DNA of 64,000 bases from Berberis thunbergii (GCA_003290165.1 QNQO01000201.1:1116001-1180000), one strand, 5' to 3'. Positions 42,966-56,110 are shown, counted from the first letter of the stretch. Made by a program: numbers and translations. Notes: a model not told the origin generated them from the sequence alone.

Positions 42966-43430
42966 TTGGATTATGGGTTCTTAAAGTTCCTTTCTTCGGT
43001 CACACTGCTTACATACTTCATGGCTGAGTTCACATGTTGCATTGGTTTTATGGCCGGTTTCGGGAGCTGCCTGCAGTCACTGTTTTGGTGTGGAAGGATG
43101 GAATTTGTGGTTGCTAAGCATATTTGGATTGAGACAAGTTTATGGCAGGTCACGAGCAGGGATTTTACACTCTGTTTTGCCGCGTTTGTCCCTCTTTTGG
43201 TGCTGCTGATTTGGTTTTTTTGGGCAGTAGAGTTGAGTAAAGAATGGTTAGAGGTAAGGAATGAAGTGGGAGGTTTGGTTTGGTCATTGTTTGCATTGTC
43301 CAGTGGGGGGACGGTGTTGTTGCTGAGACAATATGTTTCAGCAGTTAAGCGTCGTCTTTTTATTGAGAAGTTACAATGTCAAATTCATGTAATGGTGGGA
43401 GTGAAGAGATCAATTTTCATTGAGATATAG
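42966..43430 (+). other. 154-codon hydrophobic ORF in the CACTA element
   Basis: Opens with a duplicated cyclin A stretch (MDYGFLKFLSSV), then reads through DNA of unknown source: hydrophobic segments FAAFVPLLVLLIWFFWAVEL and GGLVWSLFALSSGGTVLLL with a basic tail. It may be a chance or chimeric ORF. No family was recognised. Confidence 0.3.
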
Positions 43431-43599
43431 TGTAGTACTTTAGAGACAAATGTTGTCATTGAGATAATATTTTTATTGTATTGTATTGTATTCAAATCGT
43501 GATGGTAATTCGTGTGTTTATGAGATGATTAATATCTATTTTTGCATCGTTTGGATGCTTTACATAATATTATCATCTATGGTTTAAAGAAATCAATGT

Positions 43600-44010
43600 T
43601 ATAAAAAGTCATTTGATAGCACTTGATGAGTGCTATAGAAAAAAAAGGGCATTGAAAACGCTATAGAAACTAATACAATAACATTTGTTAAATACTACGT
43701 GAGGGAAGACAATAGTGTTTCAGAAACGTTATTGGTAACTATACAATAGCGTTTTTTAAGTGCTGTCACAAGTTAAACAATAGCACTTTTTAAACACTAT
43801 TATAGATTTAACCATAACATTTTAAAAACGCTATTAAAAGATAAACAATAGCGCTTGAAAAACACTATAAATGGTCTACTTACAATAGCGTTTTAAAAAT
43901 GCTATAAATAACTTTGTATCTATCATAGCTCCGGCAGACACAACGTTTTCTAAAATGCTATGATATCCTATAATAGTGTTTTTGAAATGCTATGAATAAA
44001 CATTTGTGGT
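43600..44010. repeat. CACTA right subterminal repeat array
   Basis: More than ten copies of a 10-12-bp motif, AATAGCGTTTTT or its reverse complement AAAAACGCTATT with variants, in direct and inverted orientation. Left subterminal copies (39300-39400) are few. Confidence 0.85.
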
Positions 44011-44019
44011 GTAGTGTCG

Positions 44020-45500
44020 GATGTATGCTTAATGATTAGAATATACCTGTCATGGAACGAAATTTGGGTTAGATGACATGTCCCTCAATGTGGCACCCCA
44101 CTTGGGACATGTATATTGACCCAATTTTATATTTGTTTTACAAATTTGGATGCATTCTTAATGAGCGCAGTCCCAGAGATTCATTAGGGTTAGTTGGAGC
44201 ATGGAGGTGTTTTAGATTCATGGCCGTAGTTGTGGACTGAACACTTTTCGTTAGTTGGAACGTGGAGGTGGTTCTAGCTTCATATAATTATCCCCACGAC
44301 ACAACACGTTTTAAAGCCGTGCAGGCATTGGGCCTAAAGCGGACAATATTGTACCATGTGGATCGAGTTGTTATAAGGACCCAATGCTTGATTGGGTTAA
44401 GAGCTATTTGTGCGAGTGGATCTCGGCCTGTATTAGCTTATATATTTGTGTTCGAGACTTATTAGGGCTAAGCTCAAAGATCTATGCTGCTTATGCTAGT
44501 GTGACCTGGGCTTGGACGTCTGACTTACGAACTGAACATTGAAGCCTTTCTCGTGTTAGGGTTGACTCATGCCACGTGTACGACTATGATCGGGTTACCA
44601 TTCGATGTTTCATCATAAATCTAGAAGAAAAGTGTGAGTTTTATCTTGATGTGAAACTACACACTCCAACTCTCTATCTAAAAGACTTGGCTATTAGGCT
44701 ATCAAACAATTATTGACATAAATAATAAATAGAAGTAGAATAACACAAACGTCACTTATATTTTAACCTTGGTGGATTCATCTCCCTTGAGAGGGAAGAG
44801 ATTAAACTATCATCTTAGAGAAAGAGAACATAAAAATAATATAGCAAATCAAACACTTTTTATCAATAAAAAGACGAAACTTACAAGCTTGTGTTCTAGA
44901 GTAACAAATTGTTATTTTCCCTCCTCTTATTAACGACAAATTCCTAGTTAGGACACTCACCATTTTTTATTTTATTATAATTTTATTCTTAGAAAAAAAA
45001 ATTTTGAGCCTTGCTTTATTTGTTGTGTGTATTAGGTCATTCTTGCATTAAAACAACTTTAAGGGAAATTCACCTAAGATAAGGTCAGGATTTCATCACC
45101 AGTCCTTGGCCAAAAACCACCACCCAAGCATATATAATCCCAAACGCAATATAAAATAAATTTTATTAGATATTGGCTATAGGAACTTCAAGCTCATTTG
45201 GAAGGAAGCGGTTGTTAGCCATTCCAGTTAGTCTAGTCATTAAGCAAGCGATTGCCTCTCCTTACGTGGGAGACTACTTTTTTGTAAATTGACAAAATTT
45301 AATTGGTAAGCTTTCAACTTAATTCATAACAGTTAGGAGCTGATATAGTTATTGAAGATTAGGTCTACTAAAAGCTACCAACCTTAATTAGAAAGGCTAG
45401 TTCATGGAGCTTAGGAAGCACATTGATGGTAGCGGGGCAAATTTCAAACTAGTTTACATTGTTTTCTGGGAGAATAATGCATGTGGGAGGGTTGGCTATG
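44020..45500. other. Intergenic DNA with a TRIM-family LTR fragment
   Basis: 44294-44375 (ACGACACAACACGTTTTAAA... to GTTGTTATA) aligns with the LTR end at 36447-36525, sharing CAAAG(C/T)(G/A)GACAATAT and TACCATGTG. The rest is AT-rich without coding. The 5' LTR of the following Athila-type element should lie here or just right of it but was not found. Confidence 0.5.
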
Positions 45501-45839
45501 ATGGGGAAAGTAATCATTAAGAGCACTTGCAGTTTTTTGGGACAATGAAGGTGAACTGGGAGACGAAGGTAGACTTGGTGATGCAGATGTACTCAAAAAA
45601 GAAAATAAAGGGTTGAACACTAAATATGGATCCCTAGGGTCTTATACTAAACGAGGATCACCCAAGGAACGAACTAGATGATGTTCGTCATGATGCCAAA
45701 CAAACATAAACTTCTGAAGAACCTAAATCTAACAATTAAAAATGAAAATTAACATCTCTAGTCATGACTCCTAAGGTTAGTGTGAAACACCTAAACCTAA
45801 AATGAAACCTAAACTTAGTTGATGAAGGTATCAAACTTA

Positions 45840-46345
45840 GATTATTTCACCTATCCTTATAGGATAAAGCCGACACATGACTTAGATCTCTCCCACCCAA
45901 CTTGATACATTCTTGAATGCCTTATCTACAAAATTCAACAAATACTACTCGAGGCAAAGAACCGAGTCAATGAAGGATGCAATTATCAACTTTAGAGGGA
46001 AACCGGAGGAGTTTTACGAAATATAGGAAAGGTTCCATGATTTACTAATCAGATGTCCACACATGGGTTTAACAAGGCCCAATTAGTCCACTTTTTCTAC
46101 AAGGTTTTTTGCCATACACCATACTATGATAGAATCCATGCACAAGGGGAAATTCAAGGCACAAACACCCGACCACTATTATGCCTTCTTAGAAGGTTAG
46201 CAGAGAATGCCCAAAATTGGAACCATTCAAGTGACGAGCTTTCTAGGATTGAATTTGTTCCTAGAAAACAAGTTATGTATGAGATTAAGGCTAAAAGTGA
46301 ACTAAAATATATCATGGACCGACTAGCTGAGGGTATGAACAACTT
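45840..46345 (+). pseudogene. Athila gag pseudogene
   Basis: Broken frames give DKADTWLRSLPPN, then KFYSSRQRTESMKDAI, FRGKPEEFYE, ERFHDLLIRCPHMGL and TPDHYYAFLEG. WL.SLP, F.......R...I..F.Q..E....W.RF..LL..CPHHG is the Athila gag pattern. It has several stops (for example at about 46022). Confidence 0.75.
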
Positions 46346-47379
46346 AAACTAAAAGTTCGACCTTTTTGCACTCATGGCCATTACAAACAACCCCACCCCT
46401 GTCATGTATATCACTACACCAAAATTAGGTTGTCCAAATATATCTCAACAAGCTTATGAGTGTCAGGATTATAATACACCAGGCACTTCTGAGGCTTAGG
46501 TGTGTGCCTATACTAACTTCTAAAAATCAACAACTAATTCATTTAGTCAAACTTACCATCCTGATAAGAGATTTCACCCAAACTTTCAGTGGAGTCCTCA
46601 TTCTCCTTTACAAAGAGTAGGTGGTCCACAAGGTTTTCAGGGAAATAAAAAATAGGCAACCCCAACCCCAAAGACATCTTCAACAAAATCAAATTGCACG
46701 CAACCAACAAAAGAGTTCCAATAGAGATTTAGTGCCTAATCCCATGGGCAATATTGGGACTCCTGTCCAACAAGACGGTGTAGGTCATAACTAACTTGAC
46801 ACTTTTGAATGTTAACACTCAACTTAGAGAGTCTAATAAGCAAGCTAACCAAGATTTTAGCTACTGGAAACAAATGTGGATATTATCACCAAAAACCATG
46901 TCCAAGTTTAGCATCAACTTGCATAAATGATTGTTGCCTTAAATTAGCGACCTAGGGGTACCCTACTGAGTCAACCTAAAACAGACCCTAAAGCAATAGG
47001 AGTAAACCAAGTACGAAACCCATCTACTCCTAACCAATCTAACGATCATGTCAATTCCATTATCACACTTAGGTTTTGAAAAATAGTAGATAATTAGGTT
47101 AGCCTCGTTACCCAGGAGTCACCAACTACTCAAGTAGTCACCAACTACTCAAGTTGAGCCAACTTTTTAAGTCCTAAAACTTTCTCAAATTTCACATACT
47201 CCATCTAGAGTTGAGAAACAACCTATCAAACTCTAATCTAATGAGTCAATGCCAAAAGTCCCACCCGCCCCATTTCCCTCTTGATTAGTCTATAACAAAA
47301 AAGGAGTCTCATTACAAGAATTTGTTATAGGTTTTTCAAAATCTTCAAATAAACTTATCTTTCCTCACAACAATTAAGC

Positions 47380-47960
47380 AGATCCGTTCATATGTCAAGT
47401 TTGTTAAAGTTTCATATACGGCTCTCAGAGGAGGAGTTCCCTTGGTTTACCTATCTCAATAAAGTATATGATTGGTTTGATGAGTGTCTCGAAATTCAAG
47501 TGATTAAAGAAGCCTTTATAGCTCAACATTGTTCCTCATTTCTCCAAAACAAAGCTATCATCAAACACAAAGACCCAGGGAGCCCGACTGTCATGTGTAA
47601 GATAGGAGAAAACTTTGCTGACTAGGCTTTATTGGATTTAAGTGCGAGTGTGAACCTACTACCATACTCCGTTTATCAACAATTAGGATTGAATGATCTT
47701 AAGAAAACTGATATGCACATTGGCAAATAGACCAATCAAGATTCCAATGGGTATTATTGAGGATGTGATCATTAAAGTGGTTGATTTTTAGTACCTTGTC
47801 TATTTCATCATCCTTTACACACAACCTACTTAGGGTAAGCAAATCCCAATCATCCTAGGTCATCCCTTCCTCTTTGCTACTGCCAATACATTGATCAATT
47901 ATATAAATGGTAATATGACCTTAACCTTTGCTAACATGAAAGTTGAAGTCAATGTGTTTA
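47380..47960 (+). pseudogene. Athila protease pseudogene
   Basis: LQNKAIIKHKDPGSPTVMCK and IGENFAD (ORF 47392-47625), a stop, then ALLDLSASVNLLPYSVYQQL. The family has KDPGSFxIPCxIG and CDLGASVNLMPYSVFxKLGL, so the catalytic D-L-G-A motif is DLSA here. NHPRSSLPLCYCQYIDQLY-type remnants of the ILGRPFLATA block follow in another frame near 47850. Confidence 0.8.
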
Positions 47961-48169
47961 GCCTGATGAAACAACCAGATGACTTGGAAACTGTTAATGA
48001 AGTTTGTCTCATAGAGTCCCTATCTTTTTCATGCATTTGAGAACTTTTATCCTAGTTATCCCTTGCAGCAATGTTTAGAGCATTTTAGTGACTATTTTGA
48101 TGATGAGAGTTATGTAAGAAAGTCAACTCTATGTTAGACTCTGTCCCCGTGGTTGATACACCTAGATAA

Positions 48170-49010
48170 AAATGCCATATTTGAACCCTTAAAATTACCA
48201 GTTGACACTACACAGGAGCTTGAGACAACACCACCCAACTAGAGTTAAAACCCCTACCTAGAAATCTTAAGCATTCCTACCTTGGTGAGTCTGAAAATCT
48301 GTATGTAGTAATTGTTTCTGACCTGACACCAAATTAGGAATCTCAACTTCTTGAGGTACTTAAATAACATAAGGAAGCAATAGGTTGGTCCATAGATGAT
48401 ATCAAAGGTGTTAGCCTTTTAGTTTTCCAACATCGAATCCACTTTGAAGATGATGCTAAGACCTATAGGCAACCTTTGAGGAGACTTAACCCAAACATGA
48501 AAAAAGTAGATAGAGCCGAAGTCATCAAACTTCTTGATGCTGACATTATCTACAATCTTAGATAGCCAATAATTTAGTCCAATTCAGGTGGTGACCAAGA
48601 AGTCTGGGATCATAGTAGTCCCTAACGAGCACAATGAGTTAATCACTACTCGCATCTGTAGCAGTTAGAGAGTTTGTATATATTATCGAAAACTCAATAT
48701 TGTGACTAGGAAATATCACTTTCCTCTTCCCTTTGTTGACCAAATGTTGGAAGAGATTAGCTGCTCAAGCATTCTATTGTTTCTTAGATGTTTATTCTGG
48801 CTATAACCAAATTCCTATTCATCACGATGACCAAGAGAAAATGACTTTCATATGGTTGTTCAGAACTTTTGCATACTGTCGCATGACTTTGGTATTTGTA
48901 ATGCACCTACCTTTCAGGGGTGCATGATGAGTGATTTCTTGAAATCTTTATGGATGACTTCTTAGTATTTGGTTAATCTTTTGAGGAGTGTCTACATCAT
49001 CTTTTTCTTG
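48170..49010 (+). pseudogene. Athila reverse transcriptase pseudogene
   Basis: LKPLPRNLKHSYLGESENL at about 48245, HKEAIGWSIDDIKGVS, FQHRIHFEDDAKTYRQPLRR and LNPNMKKVDRAEVIKLLDA at 48370-48545, then YYRKLNIVTRKYHFPLPFVD, DVYSGYNQIPIHHDDQEKMT and FGICNAPTFQ. These are RT blocks in order, across at least five frame breaks. The palm YxDD-type motif is not intact. Confidence 0.85.
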
Positions 49011-49049
49011 TGCTAAAATGTTGTCATGATACCAACCTAGTTCTTATCT

Positions 49050-49330
49050 CCTTGAGTCTAAGGTCATTATTTTTATTGATCAAGCATCGTTGAGACATCT
49101 TCTTTCTAAAAAGGATTCCAAACCCCGTTGATACGTTGGATCCTTCTTCTTCAAGAATTTTACCTAGATATTCGAGGTAAGCAGGGAACAGAGAATGTTG
49201 TTGCAGGCCACTTATCATGCCTTATTGTCCAATCTATCAATGGTTCTCAACCAATCTCTGATTAGTTTCCTAATGAACACTTGTTTGCAATTTCACAAGT
49301 ACCATGGTATGCAAATATTGTTAACCCCTT
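49050..49330 (+). pseudogene. Athila RNase H C-terminal remnant
   Basis: KKDSKPRLIRW at 49110, then LDIRGKQGTENVVAGHLS at about 49165-49215. This is the KPRLIRWILLLQEFDLEI.DKKGxENxVADHLSR segment that ends RNase H in this lineage, with D of VADHLS changed to G. Confidence 0.75.
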
Positions 49331-49539
49331 CCAGTGGTCTAAGCAGGATAAAGATAAGTTCATTGCTACAGTTTAGGCAAACTTTTTGGATGACCCGTAC
49401 TTATTTAAATATTGTCCTGATTAGATAATTTGTCGGTGTATCCCTAAGACTGACTTTATCATGGCAAGGCTTGTAGTGGCCATTTTAGTCCAAACTAACA
49501 GCTAAAAAAAATCTTGCTGTCAGATTTACAGGCTTACCC

Positions 49540-50290
49540 TTTTTAAGGATACCATCACTTATTGACGTACCTACCCTAGGTGTCAAGAATTAGAGAAGAT
49601 AACCAAAAACAATGAGTCGCCCCAAAAAGCATTTTAGTAGTTGAAACATTCAATGTTTGGGGCATTGACTTCATGGGTCCCTTCCCACATTCTTTTGGGT
49701 ATTCTTATATCATTGTGGCATTTGATTATGTGTCCAAATGGGTTGAAACCTTAGTAACCAAGTCCTTTGACTATAAAGTTGTGGTTTCATTCTTAAAAGA
49801 CTTGATTTTGTCTAGATTTGGTACTCCTAGAGCTATCATCAGTGATAATGGCTCAAACTTTTGCAACAAAGGCCTTGAGAAGCTTATGTCGAAGTATGGG
49901 ACTATGCATAAAGTAGACCTACCATATCATCCACAAACCAATGGTCAAGTTGAGGTATCCAACAGGGAGATTAAGCATATTTTAGATAAAACAATCAATC
50001 CTAATCTTAAGAACTACATGCTTAGACTCCAGGATGCACTTTGGGCATATCAAAATGCATAAAAAAATCCCCTATTGGAATGTCACCTTATAGGTTGATT
50101 TATGGAAAAGCCTCTTACCTCCCTATTGAAATTAAACACCGAGCATATTGGGCCATGAACTTTGATTTGGATATAGTTTACAACTTTTCTTGTAGGAATA
50201 ATAATTATTCAGTTTTTTTTTTGGTGGTGGTGGGGGGCAATTTTACATTTTTTTGTACTTCATATAACTATTTGTGGTATTACATGTTTT
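49540..50290 (+). pseudogene. Athila integrase pseudogene
   Basis: The 129-codon open part (49673-50062) holds the core: [17 protein letters not shown] (first acidic residue D), [19 protein letters not shown] (second D), [20 protein letters not shown] (E). HHCC zinc-finger remnants (YPRCQE) precede it near 49570, and a C-terminal [20 protein letters not shown] block follows at 50080-50145 after a shift. The family function is strand transfer of element DNA. The DDE residues are intact in the open part, but the gene is broken on both sides. Confidence 0.88.
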
Positions 50291-50460
50291 GAGCTATAGC
50301 TTTGCAGGGACTATACATCCACGACATTACATAAACCAGATATAAAGTTTTAATTTTCACCTTGTTCAAGTTTATTAAATTATTGTCCATCATATCACGT
50401 GTCACCATGGTGTCGTAGTTAAACATTCAGGACAATGTCTATTTTAGGTTTGGGGTGAAA

Positions 50461-51250
50461 ATTATAAATTTCTTTGATTTTTGTTATTATTTAAAAATTT
50501 TTAAATAAATTTCTTGGATTTTATTTAGTCAAAATGCCCTTTAGTGTTGAAAATTCTTTGGCTTTGGATAAGTAACAAAGTTCAACAACAGTCAGGATAT
50601 TAGCATCTGTCTAAGGGTTTTTCATGAAAATAAAGCTTGGAACCCACTATAACTACTAGCCACAAGATATTAGTTCAAGTACATAAGTGAGCACAATTGA
50701 GATATCATGTGGAATCATTAGTTGAGACTTTACCCCTAAGTGAGATTCGAGTCATTCTAATTTTTTTTACGAGGGTTAATATGTTGTCATGAGTTATACA
50801 ATAACTCACTATTTTCTTTGGGGTCCATATCTAGTTGTTGTTTGATCTCATTATCTTTTGTTTTTGGCTTGAGATTGAGGACGATATCAAAATTGGATTT
50901 ACACTAGAAAATCTTCTAATGATAAGTCAAGGCATAAAAAAAACCATTTAACTTGAAAAATGATATAGGTATTATGTGTTCAAAATCTATCTTAAGCCTT
51001 AAGCCACCTAATTCACATTATCAATAGTTAGCCCACTAACCCTTTCATTAGCTTTTATTTATATCCAAAACCGGACACCCAACTCTAATTAGGAGTTCAC
51101 TATATCCATTATTGATTGTGTTTGAGAAAGTATAGCTTTTAAGTCAACAAATGGGTGAAATACAAGGAAACAAAGATATATCTTATGAGTCTTCCAAGGT
51201 ACGAAAATGGAAATGCATTGTGGAAGAGCACATTATTAAAAAATAAAGGA
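50461..51250 (+). other. Athila 3' untranslated DNA
   Basis: No coding. Aligns in patches with 19980-20800 (GATATAGGYAAT...TTAAGCC...CCACCTAATT). Ends where the nested Tat sequence begins. Confidence 0.5.
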
Positions 51251-51252
51251 AA

Positions 51253-51477
51253 TCAATAAACATGTAGTGTTGAAGAAAAACCCAAAGCATTTTCATTCGG
51301 AGACTCCAGAGACGGAGATCCTCCACCAGCCTGTGGAAAGCTCAACGCATTTCCTTCAGCTTTTGGAAAACCCAAAGCGTTCTCTTTCAACAAGAACATT
51401 ACAGGAGATAGGCTTTGTGAAAGATAATGCCTACAACGATTGAAAAAAACCATTATATAGACATGATGGTTCACCAA
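51253..51477 (-). CDS. Antisense small ORF of second Tat copy (MFLLK family)
   Basis: Inside this frame, Met at 51401 starts MFLLKENALGFPKAEGNALS, with two further partial copies of the same phrase (NALSFPQAGGG, NALGFSS). TATA box CTATATAATGG is at 51460-51450, about 50 bp upstream of that ATG, as in the first copy (14075-14085). Translated length from that ATG is 48 residues. Function unknown. Confidence 0.35.
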   Translation of the reverse strand: MVNHHVYIMVFFNRCRHYLSQSLSPVMFLLKENALGFPKAEGNALSFPQAGGGSPSLESPNENALGFSSTLHVY

Positions 51478-51489
51478 GCGGGCACTCCA

Positions 51490-52149
51490 GCATTAATTGT
51501 CAAGCACTGAATACCGTATGAGAAAAGAGGAGACAGCGGTTCCCAAGGAAATTGCGCAGATCACGCCAATCAAATTAATGGCGCTGCACGCAACCCCATC
51601 AACTAAGGGGGAGTTACCGATACTCAACCGTCATGCAGCCTATGCTATTCACGTGTTACTACGCGATCTATGCCGTACACACAACGCACTATGCCAGAAA
51701 CCCTAGCCTTTCCTCTGCGTGCTCATGGGCTCGACCCATTAGTCAATCAATATTCTGTCACATACTTGGCATGAGCATGAGAAATCCTAGTCAACTCTGA
51801 CATACGGATCGTACCTACAGATTACTAGCTGATTTAAGGTAACTTCGTCCACCCCATGTACCATGCTGATGGACTAGGTTCACACGCCCCCTAGCAGGCG
51901 GGACCTCCTCTCCAACCGGGCAAGCTTAGTCAGCCTATGTTGATGACGACGACTTCTAGTTTAACCCGACACCTAGTTCACTTAGCGCAGGCATCGACGG
52001 TTTAGGAAGTGGTGGTCTAATCAGCGCTATCACGCTTGGTGACAACGACTTGCCAGAGATTATTGCCCCCTTCGCAGTCAATGATCGCCAAACCTAATCA
52101 GGTAAGCCTAACTCGTGACAACTAGCAACGAAAGCTTCTGATAAAAACC
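51490..52149. other. Tat internal DNA between mini-gene and array
   Basis: Diverged counterpart of 13561-14070 (reversed). One degenerate array unit near 51980-52060 (GGTTTAGGAAGTGGTGGTCT). No ORF of interest. Confidence 0.45.
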
Positions 52150-52985
52150 CAGACCTGTGGCCCCCACTGTGTGGGTGTAGATGGTTTGGAAGGTGGGAGC
52201 CTAGTCAGTCCTGAATTGATTTCAATGGGTCGCCATGGGACCGTTGCTTTTCAGTGTGGCATCTGAATCACCAATTCTGGACTTGTAGCATCCACTACAC
52301 GGGTGTAGATAGTTTAGAAAGTGGGAGCCTAGTCAGTCTCGAACTGATTTCGGCTGTCCGCCACAGGACCACTGCTTTTTAGCGTGGCTGTCGAATCACC
52401 AACCTTGGACTTGTAGCTCCCACTGCGCGGGTGTAGATAGTCTAGAAGGTGGGAGCCTAGTCAGCCACGTCCTGATTTCGATGGCTCGCCATGGGACCAC
52501 TGCTTTTCAGTGTGGTTGCCGAAAACTCCCAAATTTGTAGCTTGATGCGCACAGGTGTAGTAAATTTGGAAGGTGGGAGCCTAGTCAGTCTTGAATTGAT
52601 TCCGATGGCTTGTCACGGGACCACTACTTTTCAGTTTGGTCGCCAAACTCTTATCTCAAATTCATAGCCCCACTGCGCGGGGAGGGTGTAGATGGTTTGA
52701 AAGGTGGGAGCCTAGTCAGTCCTGAACTGATTCTGACGGCTTTCCACGGGACCACTGCTTTTCAGCCTGGTCGCCAAACTTTTACTCCCCGAATCTGTAG
52801 CCAGCTTTGCTCGGTCATAAGTGATCCGAAAGGTGGGAGCCTAGTCAGTCCTAAATTGATTTTGACGGTTTGCCATGGGACCACTGCTTTTAAGCCTGGT
52901 GCCAAACTTTTACTCCCTGAATTTGTAGTCAACTTTGCTCGATCATAAATGATTCGGACGGTGGGGGTCTCAAGCAGCTCGCCAC
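52150..52985. repeat. Tandem array of about 128-bp units in the second Tat copy
   Basis: AGGTGGGAGCCTAGTCAG-like recurs near 52191, 52319, 52446, 52571, 52702, 52831 and 52959, giving steps of 125-131 bp. Each unit also has a GGGACCACTGCTTTTCAG block. Reverse of the 12760-13560 family. Confidence 0.92.
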
Positions 52986-53399
52986 GCGACCTTCACTTTC
53001 CTTTGAAAAAACAGTCACAAACATGAATCTAGCTGAGTCAGCATCTTCACACTCAAATGAACTGACATTCTAATATTAGCAAAGGCCCCTTACGCCGATA
53101 CAAAGATCGCACAACCAATGCCCAGATTAAAGCTATTTAAGATGCCAATCCGAGCTTACGACGCTTGACTCGGAATGAACGCTCTGACAGATACACTTGA
53201 CCATCGCAACTCACTCATAGCAGCAGTTGCAGTCGACTAGTCAGACATACAAGGTAAACCTTAAGCAACTTACCTTGGGGACAATAAACAGCTCAGGCGA
53301 CTCAAACCCCAGCTAAACTGGCCGCAACATGCCCACTATCGGACATGACTACATAGCAATGATCCTGAGTCATTCACAACACAAAGTGGTCAAGCTCTC

Positions 53400-56110
53400 T
53401 ATCGCAGATAGACCAGTCAATGTCCTATTGATTCAACCAGTTTATGCCAAAGTAAGACAACAAGGCAAAATGAAATACATGCAAACACGAAACAGATAAA
53501 ACTGTTTTCATTAGTGGTCAAAACAAAAAGGGGTACAAACACGCCAAGTTTACTTCTTATCAGGAGAAGGTACAAAAATGGAAGAGCTAAGCCTAGTGGA
53601 AAATGGAACAAGAGTCGCGTCCACGCGTGCCACGGCCTGGGCATCAGAGCCCAAATTGTCTTCCTCGCTTGATTACGTATAGGTAATAGACAAGTCTACA
53701 TATGTCGTCTTCTTATAGCGGCCAAGATCCCACTCCGAATGCTCCTCCTTCATCAGCGCCACCAGCTCCAGCTGGCCATGTACAACCCAGCGAAACTCAC
53801 ATTTGCCTTGTTTCTAAAGAAGTTCTTCCTCTCACACCTTCGCATCAACAAGTTCACACTCCAATAGCTTTAACTTGCCAGTCAGCGCATCCACCTGAGA
53901 CTGCTCTGTGGCCAAACTGCTCTTCACATTACTAAACTCATGCCACTCGAATTTGAGTTGGTCCTCAGCCTCTCGAGCATAAAACTCCACAAAAGATTCC
54001 AACTGTTGCGTCTCAGAAGCCTAGTTGGCTTCCTTCGAAGCACTTTCTTCAGAAAGAGATCGCGATTCAGAACATGCCTTAGCCACTTCTTCTTGTGCAA
54101 CCTCGAATTCCTGGCGAATCCGGCTCAACTCTTGCTTAATTTGGTCCCTCTCGGACACCGCCTCCGACAGATCACGCTCAAAGTCCTCCAAACGAGCCCT
54201 CTGAGTATCAGCGATCACGGTTGATTGATCCAGTATCTTATCCTTGGCTTGCTTCTTCAGTTGCTCAATTTCATAGAGCGCATCTGAATACATCACCTGC
54301 ATGTGCGAGAAGATACACTCCAAGGTGTATACCCTATTGCGAGCCACCTCAACTTTCGTCCCAACAACGGCCACGTGGCTCAAATGAGACATACTCAACA
54401 TAAGGTACTTCAAGCCCTTATCCATACACCCTTCCAACGTATCCTCCTTGAGTTTTTGAGCGTGATCCATCAGCCAGTTGTGACACCTGCTTATATGCTT
54501 CCTCGAAGCATACTCTACATCCACCTCTTGGTGTCAGACCTTTGAGCTCATCTTCATCAAGCTTGGTACAAACAGGTTTATCCGTGCACCCGGATCAAGA
54601 ATCACGCCAGTGCCGCCCTTCACGGTTGCCACCGTCCTTTGGATCTTCTCCATAACCTTCCCCATGTCACTAATAGTCGAACCTTTGGTGCGAGACCGCT
54701 TGATGGGATTCAGAGGGAGAGGAGGGAGCGAATTATCCAAAGGACCTTCCAACACTTCTAGCTGTGGCCTAGAGCGAGACGGTGAGCAATTCAGACTACA
54801 AGAGACATGGCTAGTATCGCGACCACTATCAAGCGAATCAACAACGGGGAGATCAAATTCTATAGCCACAGGCGAATCATCACAGAAGCCTTCTACCTAA
54901 ACGATCCCACGTGAATCAGCACCAGCGGAAGCTGTCATTGCAACCTGCACCAAATAATCATTCAGAGCTTCGACCTGCGCATCACCAAGGTTCAACCTAT
55001 CTACAAGTCTTGCAAACCCTAGATACTCTTTCTCTAAAACGAAACATCAGTCTCCACCCCAACATGCCTATCAGACTCGCGTTCTTCTCTCACTGGAGCG
55101 GGTCGTGCCAAAGATGACCCAATCCTCACATGGGACCTTTTCCTCACAAAGGAGGCAAGCATTTCATACGGCTCTTCCGCATAAGACAAAACGAGAGTTT
55201 TGGCCCCAACAGTCTTCCTCTTCCTTGAAGGGGCCCCATATTCCAAATTGATTCGCGACGTTCTATACAAAGTGGGGGCAACATGCCAATTGTCCCACAA
55301 CCTACTACGGATAAAGTTGCAAACTCTTATAACATCAACCGCATTCCTTTTCGGCAAGACACGAAACGCCTCCATGGTATTCTGCTCCGCTGAGGTAAGA
55401 GGGGTAGTAGGAAACCTGCCAGCAAAAAAACACAAGCAATGACTAGTTAGCCCGCTATCAAGCATGTCAAAGTCACAAGAAGAGGGTTGAACTTACGAAG
55501 CGACCTGAACTGTCGCTCGAGCAGACAAACCTTGCATCGAAAATACTTTGAATCCGCAGAAGTCAAGAAACAGTACTTCTGCCAGAACTTGAAGCGATCA
55601 AGCAGATTAACGAAGCAAGTCGGCGATGTCATCTTACAGACAACATTACTCTTCAGCCGAGGAGAAGTCATCAATTGAATTACCCGCGAAGTCACGTTAA
55701 CACCGACCTTCTTAGCACTAATCAGAATCATAAAGATGATTATATATCCATTAGGCCCCAACTGGGTCGGAGGAGTCCTTCGAAGATCTAGGAACTCCCA
55801 AATCACATCCAGAACCGGAAAATGCATTCCAGTTTGAAGCATCCCACGATGCAAACATATGAAATCGGCCGGAAGGAAATTGACTTTTGGTCGCCCGTCA
55901 GAACTTACAACGACATGTCCTCAAGGACTCCAAACTTCGTACAAATTTCAGCAAGACCAGGCTCGGACAACAATCTGTTTTTAAAAAATTCCAAACCCTT
56001 GGCCAAGATTGCATCGTCAAGAAGGTTTTGTTGGGCCATGAAGAAGATGGACAATCGTTTCTAATCAGAGCGATATCTTCGAAAACAAATAAAGTAGGAG
56101 AGTCTGGCTC
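53400..56110 (-). pseudogene. Antisense extra gene of second Tat copy (Transposase_28-like plus coiled coil)
   Basis: Minus strand. Start MAQQNLLDDAILAKGLEFFK at about 56040, a stop and shift near 55910, then VCLHRGMLQTGMHFPVLDVI, GPNGYIIIFMILISAKKVG and DRFKFWQKYCFL (55854-55447). GTAAGT at 55496 is in the same codon as the first copy's donor. Exon 2 (about 55420-55034) reads RFPTTPLTSAEQNTMEAFRV and, further, VCNFIRSRLWDNWHV. Then 54869-54534 (SRSRPQLEVLEGPL, KGGTGVILDPGARINLFVP) and 54524-54021, 167 residues with heptad-like ARLEDFERDLSEAVSERDQI, a coiled coil. The blocks correspond one to one with 9730-12178. Function unknown. Confidence 0.75.

Noticed and set aside
43600..44010. Possible CRISPR-like array of short repeats
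   Set aside because: The motif is a 10-12-bp inverted/direct mix without spacer regularity, inside CACTA ends, in a plant genome. It is a subterminal transposase-binding array.
45230..45300. tRNA-like A box (TAGTCTAGTCATTAAGC)
   Set aside because: No matching B box at the right distance and no cloverleaf.
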